The notes beneath the pieces are model-generated. The model ran no database searches. It was given only the letters and a program-made list of their open reading frames with translations, and was not told the origin of the DNA. A stretch of DNA of 61,233 nt, taken from NCBI GenBank assembly GCA_934155165.1, contig CAKPGS010000001.1, positions 1 to 61,233 of the forward strand, written 5' to 3'. Below, one piece after another: positions 34,114-43,601 of the stretch; the first letter of the stretch is position 1; each line of letters opens with the position of its first letter. The stretch is from an uncultured Clostridia bacterium (lineage in GTDB: Bacteria > Bacillota > Clostridia > TANB77 > CAG-508). Made by a program: the position numbers and the translations under genes.

Positions 34114-35871
34114 ATGAAAGAGAACATTTTTAGAACACATAATTGTAACGAAATTAGTTTAGATGATGTTGGTAAAAAAGTTAGAATATCTGGTTTCGTT
34201 CAAACTATTAGAGATTTTGGAGGTCTTGTTTTTCTAGATATTAGAGATATGTATGGAATTACTCAAGTTGTTACTTCTGCTGATAGTAGCGATGTTGATT
34301 TTGCTTCTCATATTCCTATTGAATCTACTGTTTGTGTTTCTGGTACTGTTAAAAAAAGAGACCCTGAAACAGTTAACGAGAAACTAAAAACTGGTTTAGT
34401 TGAAATTGTTATTGAAGATATTAAAATTTTAGGTAAAAGAACTAAGGATTTACCTTTTGAAGTTAATACTAATCAAGAAATTAGAGAAGATTTACGTTTA
34501 CAATATAGATTTTTAGATTTAAGAAACGATAAATATAAAAATAATCTTATTTTACGTGCACAAGTTTTACAATTTTTAAGAAGCCAAATGATTGAACAAG
34601 GATTTTTAGAGGTTCAAACACCTATACTTACAAGTTCTTCTCCAGAAGGAGCTAGAGATTATCTAGTTCCTAGTAGAGTTCATGCTGGTAAGTTTTATGC
34701 ACTTCCTCAAGCACCACAACAATTTAAACAACTTTTAATGGTTTCTGGTATTGATAAGTATTTCCAAATTGCACCTTGTTTTAGAGATGAAGATGCAAGA
34801 GCTGACCGTGCTCCTGGTGAATTTTATCAAGTAGATATGGAAATGGCTTATGCAACTCAAGAAGATGTTTTTAGTGTTATAGAACCTGTTATGTATAACA
34901 CATTTAAGAAATTCTCTAATAAAAAAATTGCAGAATATCCATTTCCTAGAATTACTTATAAAGATGCAATGCTAAAATACGGTAGTGATAAACCAGATTT
35001 AAGAAATCCTTTAGTTATTATTGATTTATCTGACTTCTTTAGTAAATGTACTTTCAAACCATTTATTGGTAGAACAGTTCGTGCAATTAAAGTTAAAGGT
35101 CACTTATCTAAAGGTTTCCACGAAAAAATGTTAAGCTTTGCTACATCTATTGGTATGGGTGGTCTTGGTTATTTAGAAGTTCAAGAAGATTTAAGCTTTA
35201 AAGGACCTATTGATAAGTTTATTCCAGACGATTTAAAGAAGGAATTACTAAAATTAGCAGATTTAGAAGTAGAAGATACAATTTTCTTTATTGCTGATAA
35301 AGAAGCCAGAGCAACAGAACTTGCAGGACAAATAAGAACAGAGCTTGGAAACAGATTAAACTTAATTAATAACGACGAATTTAAATTCTGTTGGATTGTA
35401 GATTTTCCAATGTATGAATTAGATGAAAGAGGAAATATTGCATTTAACCATAATCCATTTTCAATGCCTCAAGGAGGTTTAGAAGCTTTAAATACTCAAA
35501 ATCCTTTAGACATAGTTGCATATCAATATGATATAGTTTGTAATGGTATAGAACTTTCTTCTGGAGCTGTTAGAAACCATGATCCAGAAATAATGATAAA
35601 AGCTTTTGAACTTGCTGGTTATTCTAAAGAACATATTGAAGAAAAATTCCCAGCATTATTCAATGCATTCCAATATGGTGCTCCACCACATGCAGGTATT
35701 GCTCCTGGATTTGATAGAATGTTAATGCTTTTAACAGAAAGTGAAACAATAAGAGATGTTATTGCATTCCCTATGAATAGTAAGGCTCAAGATTTAATGA
35801 TGGGAGCTCCAGGAAATGTTACAAGAGAGCAACTAAGAGATGTTCATATTCAATTAGATATAAAAAAATAA
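34114..35871 (+). CDS. aspS: Aspartyl-tRNA synthetase
   Basis: 585 residues, bacterial-type class II enzyme. Order: N-terminal OB-fold anticodon-binding domain, catalytic core with FRDEDARADRAPGEF (motif 2), a GAD insertion domain at about 280-420, and GIAPGFDRMLMLL (motif 3). Ribosome binding site AGGAGG. With GatCAB next door and no AsnRS in the window, it may be a non-discriminating enzyme that also charges tRNA(Asn); this is not proven by the sequence. It is the only plus-strand housekeeping gene here and is under T-box control. Confidence 0.97.
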   Translation: MKENIFRTHNCNEISLDDVGKKVRISGFVQTIRDFGGLVFLDIRDMYGITQVVTSADSSDVDFASHIPIESTVCVSGTVKKRDPETVNEKLKTGLVEIVIEDIKILGKRTKDLPFEVNTNQEIREDLRLQYRFLDLRNDKYKNNLILRAQVLQFLRSQMIEQGFLEVQTPILTSSSPEGARDYLVPSRVHAGKFYALPQAPQQFKQLLMVSGIDKYFQIAPCFRDEDARADRAPGEFYQVDMEMAYATQEDVFSVIEPVMYNTFKKFSNKKIAEYPFPRITYKDAMLKYGSDKPDLRNPLVIIDLSDFFSKCTFKPFIGRTVRAIKVKGHLSKGFHEKMLSFATSIGMGGLGYLEVQEDLSFKGPIDKFIPDDLKKELLKLADLEVEDTIFFIADKEARATELAGQIRTELGNRLNLINNDEFKFCWIVDFPMYELDERGNIAFNHNPFSMPQGGLEALNTQNPLDIVAYQYDIVCNGIELSSGAVRNHDPEIMIKAFELAGYSKEHIEEKFPALFNAFQYGAPPHAGIAPGFDRMLMLLTESETIRDVIAFPMNSKAQDLMMGAPGNVTREQLRDVHIQLDIKK

Positions 35872-35893
35872 ATGCCGTTTGGCATTTATTTTT
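35867..35893. terminator. Terminator shared by aspS and the GLUG gene
   Basis: AATAAATGCC GTTT GGCATTTATT overlaps the aspS stop codon, followed by T-rich sequence; on the other strand it ends the gene at 35894. Confidence 0.8.
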
Positions 35894-37927
35894 TTATTTA
35901 TTCAAATTTGAATCTAATGTTGTTTTTAATACTGAATTTCTTTTACCTGCCCATCTCAAATAAGGTGTTGTGTTTCCTTCTTCTATAACCCATATAGAAT
36001 CTGTATTTCCTTCATTTACTTCTGCTATGTCTAAGTTAGTATATGTTTCTTTTTTGAATAGATTCTCATAGGTTACATCATTAATATAATCATTTGTTCC
36101 AATAGATGTTAATGTTGTATATTGTGAACTCCAATAATTATAATAAACACGTGGTGAATGTCCAAATGGATAAGCCCAACCTGCTTTAACTTTTATTTCC
36201 TTAGAAATTACTAAACACTTTGTAACATAAGTCCAATTTCCGCCTCTTATTCCTCCATTATACTCATTACCAGCATCTATAATTCCTGAAAAGATGCAAT
36301 TATTAGGTTGATCATTCATTGAAGTTCCTGTTCCAAGAATTCCTCCTACAAGAGAATCGCTAGCATTAATTATACATTCAGAATAGCATTGACTTATTTT
36401 ACTGCTGTTACCTGCACCTGCAACTCCCCCTACTATAGAATTTCCTGTTACATTTATTTTACCACTAACTCCTATCTTGCTAATTTCTACGTTTTCTTTA
36501 ATTGTACCACTAATTGTTCCTACCGTAGCTTTTGTTGAATTAATATTTACATCTTCCAATTTTAAATTCATTATTTTTGCATTTTTATCTGCATATGCAA
36601 ATAATCCTACACTGTCATCAGAACTATTATTAATATACAAATTACTTATTGAGTGAAAATCGCCATTAAAGGTTCCTGTAAAATTATCTGTACTGTTTCC
36701 TAATGATTTCCAACTATTATCAGGATTTCCATCTCCATCATTATCTACTGTATAATAGTTAAATTTTTCAGTAGTTTTATAACTATTTTTATCTTTAAAA
36801 TCCAAATTTCTTGTTAATTTATAAGTATCTGTTAAATCATTATTTATTGTTTCTAAATCTTCTATATAATTGATTTCTGTTACTTTTTCTAGTGTCGTAA
36901 CTTGAGCATCTTTAATAACTTTTTCGCTTTCATTACCTTTTATAGCAGCTTCTATTTTTGCTGTATATGTTGTACTTGATGTTAGGCCTGTTATATTCTT
37001 AGATTCCTTTTCTTCATCATTAATAAAATATTTAATATTAACCGAATCTTCAGGATAACTTGGAGTTACCTTTATATCAAAACTATTCCATTTAAGATTC
37101 TCCGCACTAATTGTAGGTTCATCTAAGAATTTTTCTATAGTTACCATTTTTGTTGTTTTATACTCTTTTTCATCTTTTGTTGCAATTACCTCATAACTGT
37201 AAGTCCCGTTTGGGTTAATACTTCCATTTGAAGTAATTGTTCCTGTGTATTTCTTAGAACTATTATCATAAGTTCCTTCTATATTAGCATTACTAGTGGT
37301 TGGATTTTTTACTGTAACGCTAGCACCTTCTAATTTTCCACTTAATTTAACTTCAAAAGATATTGTTGCTTTTGCATCTGTTGTTGTAACAAAATGATAG
37401 CTTTCATCTAATTGATAATTATCTATTTCAGGAGTTGGTTCATCTCCATTTCCCACTATAGAATATTGTGGAGTATGATATGTGTTTCCATTATATTTAA
37501 AACCTTTATATCTATAAACTTTTCCTGTTGTAATATTTACTACATAATCATTTTTTGTATCTAGATTAAGTTTTTCTTTATCTAATTTATAAATTTCTGC
37601 ATCATTTATATTTTCTATACCTTCTATTGTTTTCTTTAAGGTTCCTTCTGGAGTTATTTTACTATCTATTTTTGCATATAAATCTTCATTATTTATTGTG
37701 GACGTTGGATTCTTTCCATATTCCTCAGTTTTAACTTCCATTGCATATAAATCAGAAGCCTCTTGTACTTGAGAATATTCAGTTACAAAACTTGCCCAAT
37801 TAGCCTTGCCAAATATTCCATTTTCGCCAATTACCATATTTAAGACTACAGCTGATAATATTAATAAAACAATTATTGTTATTATTAATGCTATTAGAGT
37901 TATACCTTTCTGATTAATTTTTTTCAT
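35894..37927 (-). CDS. Large prepilin-like protein with GLUG repeats
   Basis: 677 residues from the ATG at 37925-37927, with AAGGAG upstream. MKKINQKG then ITLIALIITIIVLLI is a class III prepilin-type N-terminus with Ala instead of Glu at position 5. After a stalk-like region come Ig/fibronectin-like segments (about 180-340), then a C-terminal half with GLUG-type repeats (DNFTGTFNGDFHSISNLYI, VGLFAYADKNA, VGGVAGAG, VGGILGTG), which form beta-helical adhesive folds in other surface proteins. It ends in APYLRWAG-like sequence. Likely a surface adhesin; the pilus assembly system it would use is not here. Confidence 0.8.
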   Translation of the reverse strand: MKKINQKGITLIALIITIIVLLILSAVVLNMVIGENGIFGKANWASFVTEYSQVQEASDLYAMEVKTEEYGKNPTSTINNEDLYAKIDSKITPEGTLKKTIEGIENINDAEIYKLDKEKLNLDTKNDYVVNITTGKVYRYKGFKYNGNTYHTPQYSIVGNGDEPTPEIDNYQLDESYHFVTTTDAKATISFEVKLSGKLEGASVTVKNPTTSNANIEGTYDNSSKKYTGTITSNGSINPNGTYSYEVIATKDEKEYKTTKMVTIEKFLDEPTISAENLKWNSFDIKVTPSYPEDSVNIKYFINDEEKESKNITGLTSSTTYTAKIEAAIKGNESEKVIKDAQVTTLEKVTEINYIEDLETINNDLTDTYKLTRNLDFKDKNSYKTTEKFNYYTVDNDGDGNPDNSWKSLGNSTDNFTGTFNGDFHSISNLYINNSSDDSVGLFAYADKNAKIMNLKLEDVNINSTKATVGTISGTIKENVEISKIGVSGKINVTGNSIVGGVAGAGNSSKISQCYSECIINASDSLVGGILGTGTSMNDQPNNCIFSGIIDAGNEYNGGIRGGNWTYVTKCLVISKEIKVKAGWAYPFGHSPRVYYNYWSSQYTTLTSIGTNDYINDVTYENLFKKETYTNLDIAEVNEGNTDSIWVIEEGNTTPYLRWAGKRNSVLKTTLDSNLNK

Positions 37928-37988
37928 TTGTTTTTTCTCCTTTATTCTTATTTTCATATATTATCAGATTTTATTTTACATTTAATTT

Positions 37989-39017
37989 CTACTTTGAACA
38001 AAATTCACAAAGTATTGTACGTAATCCTATATCTAAATCTATTATTCCTTGTTTATATTCTGCATCTAGATTTATTAATTTTTGTACAATATTTCGTAAG
38101 TCCTTTTTACTAAAATAACCTGATTGCATTTTGTATTTTGTAGTTAAAAACATCTGGTTTGGCTTTAAATTTAAACTTACAGCTATATTTTTGTTTTCTT
38201 CTAATGCCATTTTTGTTATGTATAATTTTTTAAAATGATTGTATAGTGTTATTAGTATTTTTTGCATTGGTTCTTTTGAATATAATAAATTATCTAATAT
38301 TTGTAATGATTTGGTTATTTCTTTTTTTCCTAAATTATCTGTTAAATCAAATATAACAGCTTGAATTTGTTTTGTACAAAGTGCATCTATGTCCTCTTTT
38401 TTTATTGTGCCACCCTCTCCTGCATATTCAATAAGTTTACGGATTTCGTTTATTAAATCTTGCATATTTGTACCACTATTTTCTATCAAGTAATTTATAT
38501 CATTACTTGATATTTCAACTTTATATGCTCTGCTAATTGAAGCTAATTTAGCATTTAATTGATTTATTTTTAAGGCTTCAAAATTACAAACCGTTCCTAA
38601 CTTTTCAATCGTATTATATAATTTGTTTTTTTCAGCATTTTCCTCTACAAATATAAGCACGCAAGTATTTACAACATCATTATAATTTTCTTTTATATAA
38701 TTATTTATTTTTTCTATAGTTTGTTCTTTTTCTTTACTTTTTCCTTTTCCGCCTCTTTGAAATATTTTAGAATCTCTAACAACTATTAACTTTTTATCAT
38801 ATCCAAATGCTGGAGTTTCAATTTCTTGAATTAGATTCTCTACATTATTTTCATACAAAGTTACAAAATTTATACCATTTATTGTTTCTCCAAAATTTTT
38901 TTTAATTTTTTTTAATGAATTTTCTAGTAAATATGTTTCTTCTCCATACAGTAAAAAAACTGTTTCTGGATTGTTCTGTTTTAGCTCTTTTTCTAATTGT
39001 TCTGTTTTTATTAACAT
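37989..39017 (-). CDS. holA: DNA polymerase III delta subunit
   Basis: 342 residues from the ATG at 39015-39017. A longer frame adds 20 residues whose sequence (ILVGADASVRP) is simply a translated TGTAGGGGC repeat, so it is rejected. HolA features: ETVFLLYGEETYLLENSLKKI at the start, an AAA+-like N-terminal domain without a full P-loop, and the C-terminal helical collar (KEPMQKILITLYNHFKKLY). It loads the sliding clamp as part of the clamp loader. Confidence 0.9.
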   Translation of the reverse strand: MLIKTEQLEKELKQNNPETVFLLYGEETYLLENSLKKIKKNFGETINGINFVTLYENNVENLIQEIETPAFGYDKKLIVVRDSKIFQRGGKGKSKEKEQTIEKINNYIKENYNDVVNTCVLIFVEENAEKNKLYNTIEKLGTVCNFEALKINQLNAKLASISRAYKVEISSNDINYLIENSGTNMQDLINEIRKLIEYAGEGGTIKKEDIDALCTKQIQAVIFDLTDNLGKKEITKSLQILDNLLYSKEPMQKILITLYNHFKKLYITKMALEENKNIAVSLNLKPNQMFLTTKYKMQSGYFSKKDLRNIVQKLINLDAEYKQGIIDLDIGLRTILCEFCSK

Positions 39018-39041
39018 TTTTATGCCTTTCTTTGTTATCTT

Positions 39042-39068
39042 CGGGCGGACAGAGGCGTCCGCCCCTAC
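39042..39068 (-). repeat. TGTAGGGGC palindromic repeat, copy 5
   Basis: Minus-strand GTAGGGGCGGACGCC, then TCTGTCCGCCCG. A near-perfect 10-bp stem, between the zinc-ribbon gene and holA. It shares its core with copies 2 and 4. Confidence 0.75.
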
Positions 39069-39092
39069 TAAGATCATTTTCCTATTATTCTA

Positions 39093-39512
39093 TTATTTTA
39101 TTTCTATGTCTTCTTCTTTTACTTCATCTTTTTTAGGTTCTTCTACTTTTGGCTGTTCTGCTCCACAATTTGGGCAAAATTTAACACTAACTTCTATTTC
39201 TTTGTTACAATTTGGACATTGTTTTCTATCTTTTAATTCTAAAATATCTTTTCTATAATCTTCTATTTCATCCGCTAATACATCTATTTTTGTACATTCT
39301 TCTTTTAAAAATTCTTCTAAATTTTCTTTTTCTTCTTTCACATGATTTTCGTAAATTTTTTTACCAATTTCTTCATATAAATCATTTATCTTAGATTTAT
39401 TTTCATTTATAGCCATTTTTAATTTTGTTTCTTTAGCAATTTTACTTGTTTTTTCGGCTGCTCCTTTATAAGTTTCGCTTGCTTTTTTCCCTAGTTTATC
39501 AAAAAAATCCAT
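39093..39512 (-). CDS. Zinc-ribbon protein with amphipathic N-terminal helices
   Basis: 139 residues. The first 90 are helical and charged (FFDKLGKKASETYKGAAEKTSK, similar to other bacterial proteins ending in a zinc ribbon), then a CPNC-x10-CPNC zinc ribbon at about 99-116, and a Lys/Glu tail. No catalytic motif. Such proteins are widespread in Firmicutes and uncharacterised. It lies upstream of holA and downstream of a plus-strand gene. Confidence 0.75.
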   Translation of the reverse strand: MDFFDKLGKKASETYKGAAEKTSKIAKETKLKMAINENKSKINDLYEEIGKKIYENHVKEEKENLEEFLKEECTKIDVLADEIEDYRKDILELKDRKQCPNCNKEIEVSVKFCPNCGAEQPKVEEPKKDEVKEEDIEIK

Positions 39513-39605
39513 TTTTTTCTTCCTCCTTATACTATTATAAATAAACTTTTATTATTTATTCATTTTCAAAAAACATATTAGCATTTATGCTTTTTTTTGT
39601 CAAAT

Positions 39606-39634
39606 TTGATTTATATTTATTAACGTGTTATAAT
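39606..39634 (+). promoter_or_regulatory. Sigma-A promoter of the 39680 gene
   Basis: TTGATT (39606-39611), 17-base spacer, TATAAT (39629-39634), 45 bases before ATG. Confidence 0.75.
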
Positions 39635-39679
39635 AATTATTGATACTTTTAATTAATACTTTTTAAAGGAGGTTTTAAA

Positions 39680-40135
39680 ATGGAGAAAACATATCGGGAA
39701 AGGGATTTAATTGCATTGGGTTTTGCACTTTTTGAAAAAACAAAAAGTACTCCAACACTTTTCTTTGCAGCAGATATTCACATTGATGGAAACATCGATG
39801 TACCCACAGCAAATTTGGAATTAGGAGGAAATTTCTGTTGCTCAGGTTTTATACGAGCCAAAAATATAAACTCCTCAGCTTCCATTTTTGTAAGTGACTT
39901 CATAAGTTGCCAGGAAATAGCTGTAAGAGGAAACCTCACAGTTAATGGTAATTTGTTATACTCTCCTAGAGGTATAACATGTGATAATCTACTTACAAAA
40001 GGAAGAGTCGACTGTGGCCATTTAATTGGTAACACCTTATCTGTTAATGGTAAAGTTGATGCTTTAGAAATAAAAGCAAAAAAAATTAAGTTCCAGGATA
40101 TTGTTAATGCTACTTCAATAGAAATTGAAGATTAG
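39680..40135 (+). CDS. Beta-solenoid protein (bactofilin-like)
   Basis: 151 residues with AAAGGAGG upstream. From residue 30 onward it shows repeated short strands with turns (DIHIDGNIDVPTANLELGG, IAVRGNLTVNGNLL, LSVNGKVDALEIKAKKI), the six-residue rhythm of polymer-forming bactofilin and other left-handed or right-handed beta-helical proteins. There is no signal peptide. It is a single-gene unit with its own promoter and terminator. Identity as a bactofilin is an inference from this repeat pattern; no sequence family is certain. Confidence 0.65.
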   Translation: MEKTYRERDLIALGFALFEKTKSTPTLFFAADIHIDGNIDVPTANLELGGNFCCSGFIRAKNINSSASIFVSDFISCQEIAVRGNLTVNGNLLYSPRGITCDNLLTKGRVDCGHLIGNTLSVNGKVDALEIKAKKIKFQDIVNATSIEIED

Positions 40136-40151
40136 CAATCTCTTTTAACCT

Positions 40152-40183
40152 AAAAAACAGATGGATATTTCCATCTGTTTTTT
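40152..40183 (+). terminator. Terminator of the 39680 gene
   Basis: AAAAAACAGATGGA TATT TCCATCTGTTTTTT, a 14-bp stem 15 bases after the stop. Confidence 0.88.
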
Positions 40184-40279
40184 ATATGATATTAGGGTTA
40201 CATAACCTTCTTATTATATAAAACTCTCCTGCATAGCAAATTTATTTTCCTAATTTCTATGTGAAAAATTTACTGAATT

Positions 40280-41263
40280 TTATTCGCTTTTTCCTTCTCT
40301 TGTCATTAACATTTCAACTGCTTTTTTAGGATCTAATTTACTATATAAAACATCATAAACCATCTGTACTATTGGCATTTCTATGTTGTTTATTTTTGCA
40401 AGTTCATATGCTACCTCTATATTATCTATACTTTCTATTGTCATTCCTACTTCTTTTTTAGTTTCTTCTAAAGTTTTTCCTTGACCTATTAATTTTCCTG
40501 CTTTTCTATTTCTGCTGTGTTCACTTAAGCAGGTTACTATTAAATCTCCTAAGCCACTTAAACCGTAAAAAGTATCTTTTTCTCCTCCTAAAGCAATTCC
40601 TAATCTTGAAATTTCTGTTAATCCTCTTGTTATTAAAGCTGCAAAAGAATTATCACCAAGACCAATTCCTGCCGCTGTTCCTGCACAAAATGCTATAATA
40701 TTTTTTAATGCTCCTCCAAGTTCTACGCCTTTTACATCTTTACTTGTATAAATTCTTAAATCTTTACTCATAAAGTCTTTTTGCACCATTTCTAATACGT
40801 CTTCATGTTTTGAAGCTACAACAAGAACTGTTGGAACACCTATTGAAACTTCTTCTGCATGACTTGGTCCTGATAGGACTCCAATTTTTGCCTCTGGCAT
40901 TTCTTCTTGGATTACCTCATCTAATGTTTTTAAAGAATCTTTTTCAAACCCCTTTGAGCATATGATAATTGGTTGATTTGTAACAAATTTTTTGTATTCT
41001 TTTACAATACTTCTTGTAAATTTTGAAGGTGTAACATGCAAAATTATTTCAGAATTTTTTATTGCTTCTTCATAACTTAATGTACATTCTATTCCTTCTG
41101 GTAATGTTATATTAGGTAAAAACTTACACTTTTTTTCATTATTTATTAAGTCTGCTTCTTCTTTAGCAAATGACCATATTTTTACCTTTTTTCCTTGATT
41201 TGCAAGATAAACTGCTAAGGCTACTCCCCAGCTTCCACTTCCTATAATAGTTATATTTTTCAT
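40280..41263 (-). CDS. gpsA: Glycerol-3-phosphate dehydrogenase [NAD(P)+]
   Basis: 327 residues. It reduces dihydroxyacetone phosphate to sn-glycerol-3-phosphate for phospholipids. The dinucleotide-binding GSGSWGVALAVYLA is at the start, and the catalytic Lys lies in GGALKNIIAFCAG. Complete. It follows plsY, whose enzyme consumes the product, by 44 bases: a head-to-tail pair for membrane lipid synthesis. Confidence 0.97.
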   Translation of the reverse strand: MKNITIIGSGSWGVALAVYLANQGKKVKIWSFAKEEADLINNEKKCKFLPNITLPEGIECTLSYEEAIKNSEIILHVTPSKFTRSIVKEYKKFVTNQPIIICSKGFEKDSLKTLDEVIQEEMPEAKIGVLSGPSHAEEVSIGVPTVLVVASKHEDVLEMVQKDFMSKDLRIYTSKDVKGVELGGALKNIIAFCAGTAAGIGLGDNSFAALITRGLTEISRLGIALGGEKDTFYGLSGLGDLIVTCLSEHSRNRKAGKLIGQGKTLEETKKEVGMTIESIDNIEVAYELAKINNIEMPIVQMVYDVLYSKLDPKKAVEMLMTREGKSE

Positions 41264-41307
41264 TGTTTTATCCTTTCGTTTACTAATATTTTATTCTATA
41301 ATATGTT

Positions 41308-41940
41308 TTATTTTTTTCCAAATGACAATTTATTTTCTTTTCCATTCATTATTCTCTTAATATTTTCTCTATGATTAAAGCATACTATTGCAGCTAATAT
41401 AATACTAAATATAAAATATCCATTTCCTTCAACAATATAATGTGAATGTATAAATAATGTTAATACTGGAAATAGAATTGCTGCTGAAATTGAACCTAGT
41501 GAAACCATTTTTGTAACTGCCATTAATGCTAATGCAAATATTAAACAAATTAATCCTATTTGCCAATTTATCATTATTAGAACTCCTAAAGATGTTGCAA
41601 CACCTTTTCCTCCTCTAAATTCGAAAAATATTGGAAATGTATGTCCTATAACAACTGCAACAGCTGCAATTTGTACTAAATAGCTTTGTCCATTAAAGTC
41701 TTTTATTACATTTCCCATAATTAATGCAATAAATATTGCTACAATTCCTTTTAAAATATCACACACAAGAGTAAGCGCAGCAGCTTTTTTTCCTACACTT
41801 CTAAGCATATTTGTGCTTCCTGCGTTTCCACTGCCTTTTTCTCTTACATCAAATCCAGCAAATTTTCTACTAAATATTACTGAAAAATTTATACTTCCTA
41901 TTGCATATGCAATAATCGCAATTAAAATATATGGTACCAT
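41308..41940 (-). CDS. plsY: Acyl-phosphate glycerol-3-phosphate acyltransferase
   Basis: 210 residues with at least five membrane helices. PlsY motifs GSGNAGSTNMLR and GGKGVATSLG lie in the cytoplasmic loops. It makes lysophosphatidic acid from acyl phosphate. The next acylation needs a PlsC, and two PlsC-type domains are encoded in the separate operon at 53908-56486. Confidence 0.96.
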   Translation of the reverse strand: MVPYILIAIIAYAIGSINFSVIFSRKFAGFDVREKGSGNAGSTNMLRSVGKKAAALTLVCDILKGIVAIFIALIMGNVIKDFNGQSYLVQIAAVAVVIGHTFPIFFEFRGGKGVATSLGVLIMINWQIGLICLIFALALMAVTKMVSLGSISAAILFPVLTLFIHSHYIVEGNGYFIFSIILAAIVCFNHRENIKRIMNGKENKLSFGKK

Positions 41941-42001
41941 TTTTTCTTCTCCTTTTTATACATTATTTGCAATTTTAAAAAGAATTGTTATTATACTAGG
42001 C

Positions 42002-42063
42002 AATCTTAATAAAAAAGGCAAAGGCGCATACGTTTGTATGTAACTGCGTTTTTTATTAAGATT
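42002..42063. other. Long hairpin between der and plsY
   Basis: Perfect 15-base arms AATCTTAATAAAAAA and its complement surround a 32-base loop containing CATAC GTTT GTATG. It lies 25 bases beyond the end of der and 60 bases upstream of plsY; function unknown, possibly a terminator. Confidence 0.5.
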
Positions 42064-42087
42064 AACGACGTAGAATGGCAATTATTT

Positions 42088-43416
42088 TTAAAATTTATCC
42101 TCTTTCTCTCTAACAATAATTCGCACCGGTGTTCCCTCTAATCCAAATTCTTTTCTTATTTGATTTACCAAATATCTTTGGTATGAAAAGTGGAATAGTT
42201 TTTTACTATTTACGAATATAACAAATGTTGGTGGTTTTATACTTGCTTGTGTTATATATAAAACTTTAAGTCTTCTTCCTTTATCTGTTGGTGGTTGAAC
42301 TAGAGCGATTGCCTCGTTTAATACTTGATTTAGCATTGCTGTTGATACTCTTAATGCATTGTTATCTGCAACTGTATTTATCATTTCAAATAGTTTATTT
42401 ACTCTTTGACCTGTTTTAGCTGAAATAAATATTATTGGTGCATAAGATAAATATGCAAGTTTAGTATATACTTCTTTTGTGTATTTTTCTAATGTTCCTG
42501 TTTCTTTTTCATATTCATCCCATTTATTTACAACAATTATTATTCCTTTTCCTGCTTCGTGTGCTTCTCCTGCTATTTTAGCATCTTGATCTGTAACACC
42601 TTCATTTGCATCTATCATCATTAAGCATACATCTGCTCTTTCTATTGCAAGCATTGTTCTCATAACACTGAATTTTTCTATTCTTTCTTCAACTTTGCTT
42701 TTCTTTCTAATTCCAGCTGTATCTATTAAAACGTATTTTCCAAATTCGTTTTCAAATTCAGAGTCTATGGCATCTCTTGTAGTTCCTGCTATATTACTTA
42801 CTATTACTCTGTTTTCTCCAAGTATTTTATTTACTAATGAAGATTTTCCTACATTTGGTTTTCCTATAATTGCTACCTTCGTTATTCCTGTTTCATCTTC
42901 ATTTGGGTCTTTTTCTGGAAAAGATTCATATATTGCATCTAATAAGTCACCTATTCCTTTAGCGTTTGCTGCAGATATTGCATATGGGTCTCCTAATCCT
43001 AAATTATAAAATTCATATATATTACTGTCTGGTTCAGTTCCAAATTCATCTGCTTTATTGCATGCAAGAATTACAGGTTTTTTAGATTTTCTTAACATTA
43101 CCGCTATGTCTTGGTCTGCTGCTGTTACTCCTTGTTTTATATCTGTTAAAAATATTATTACATCCGCAATTTCTATTGCTATATTTGCTTGTTCTCTCAT
43201 TTGTGAAAGAATAATATCTTCAGATTCTGGTTCTATACCACCTGTATCTATTACAGTAAAATTTCTTCCTCTCCAATTTGCTTCTGCATAAACTCTATCT
43301 CTTGTAACTCCTGGTGTATCTTCTACGATAGATATTTTGCTTCCAACTATATAATTAAAAAATGTAGATTTTCCTACATTCGGTTTTCCTACTATTGCTA
43401 CTACTGGTTTTCCCAT
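42088..43416 (-). CDS. der: Ribosome biogenesis GTPase Der (EngA)
   Basis: 442 residues with two tandem GTPase domains: GKPNVGKSTFFN near the N-terminus and GKPNVGKSSLVN at about 184, each with its own DTGG/DTAG and NKAD/NKWD motifs, and a C-terminal KH-like domain. It acts in 50S subunit maturation. Complete and single-gene in appearance. Confidence 0.97.
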   Translation of the reverse strand: MGKPVVAIVGKPNVGKSTFFNYIVGSKISIVEDTPGVTRDRVYAEANWRGRNFTVIDTGGIEPESEDIILSQMREQANIAIEIADVIIFLTDIKQGVTAADQDIAVMLRKSKKPVILACNKADEFGTEPDSNIYEFYNLGLGDPYAISAANAKGIGDLLDAIYESFPEKDPNEDETGITKVAIIGKPNVGKSSLVNKILGENRVIVSNIAGTTRDAIDSEFENEFGKYVLIDTAGIRKKSKVEERIEKFSVMRTMLAIERADVCLMMIDANEGVTDQDAKIAGEAHEAGKGIIIVVNKWDEYEKETGTLEKYTKEVYTKLAYLSYAPIIFISAKTGQRVNKLFEMINTVADNNALRVSTAMLNQVLNEAIALVQPPTDKGRRLKVLYITQASIKPPTFVIFVNSKKLFHFSYQRYLVNQIRKEFGLEGTPVRIIVREKEDKF

Positions 43417-43493
43417 TTTTTACCTCTCTAAAAATTAATTTACATCATTATATAGGAAAATAGTTAAAATTACAAGGATTTGAATTCAAAAAT

Positions 43494-43522
43494 TTGCTAT
43501 TTTACATAATATTTGATATAAT
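43494..43522 (+). promoter_or_regulatory. Sigma-A promoter of the 43602 gene
   Basis: TTGCTA (43494-43499), 17-base spacer, TATAAT (43517-43522). In the following leader, TTCGGC and GCCGAA (about 43543-43562) form a hairpin. Confidence 0.75.
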
Positions 43523-43601
43523 GTATATAGTTACTGTTATTATTCGGCTATCTACTGCCGAAATCCAAATTTAAAAAATTTTAATTTAGGAGGAAAAAGT
43601 C

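Noticed and set aside
39018..39077. N-terminal extension of holA
   Set aside because: Its residues come from a palindromic repeat; the ATG at 39017 gives the usual HolA start.
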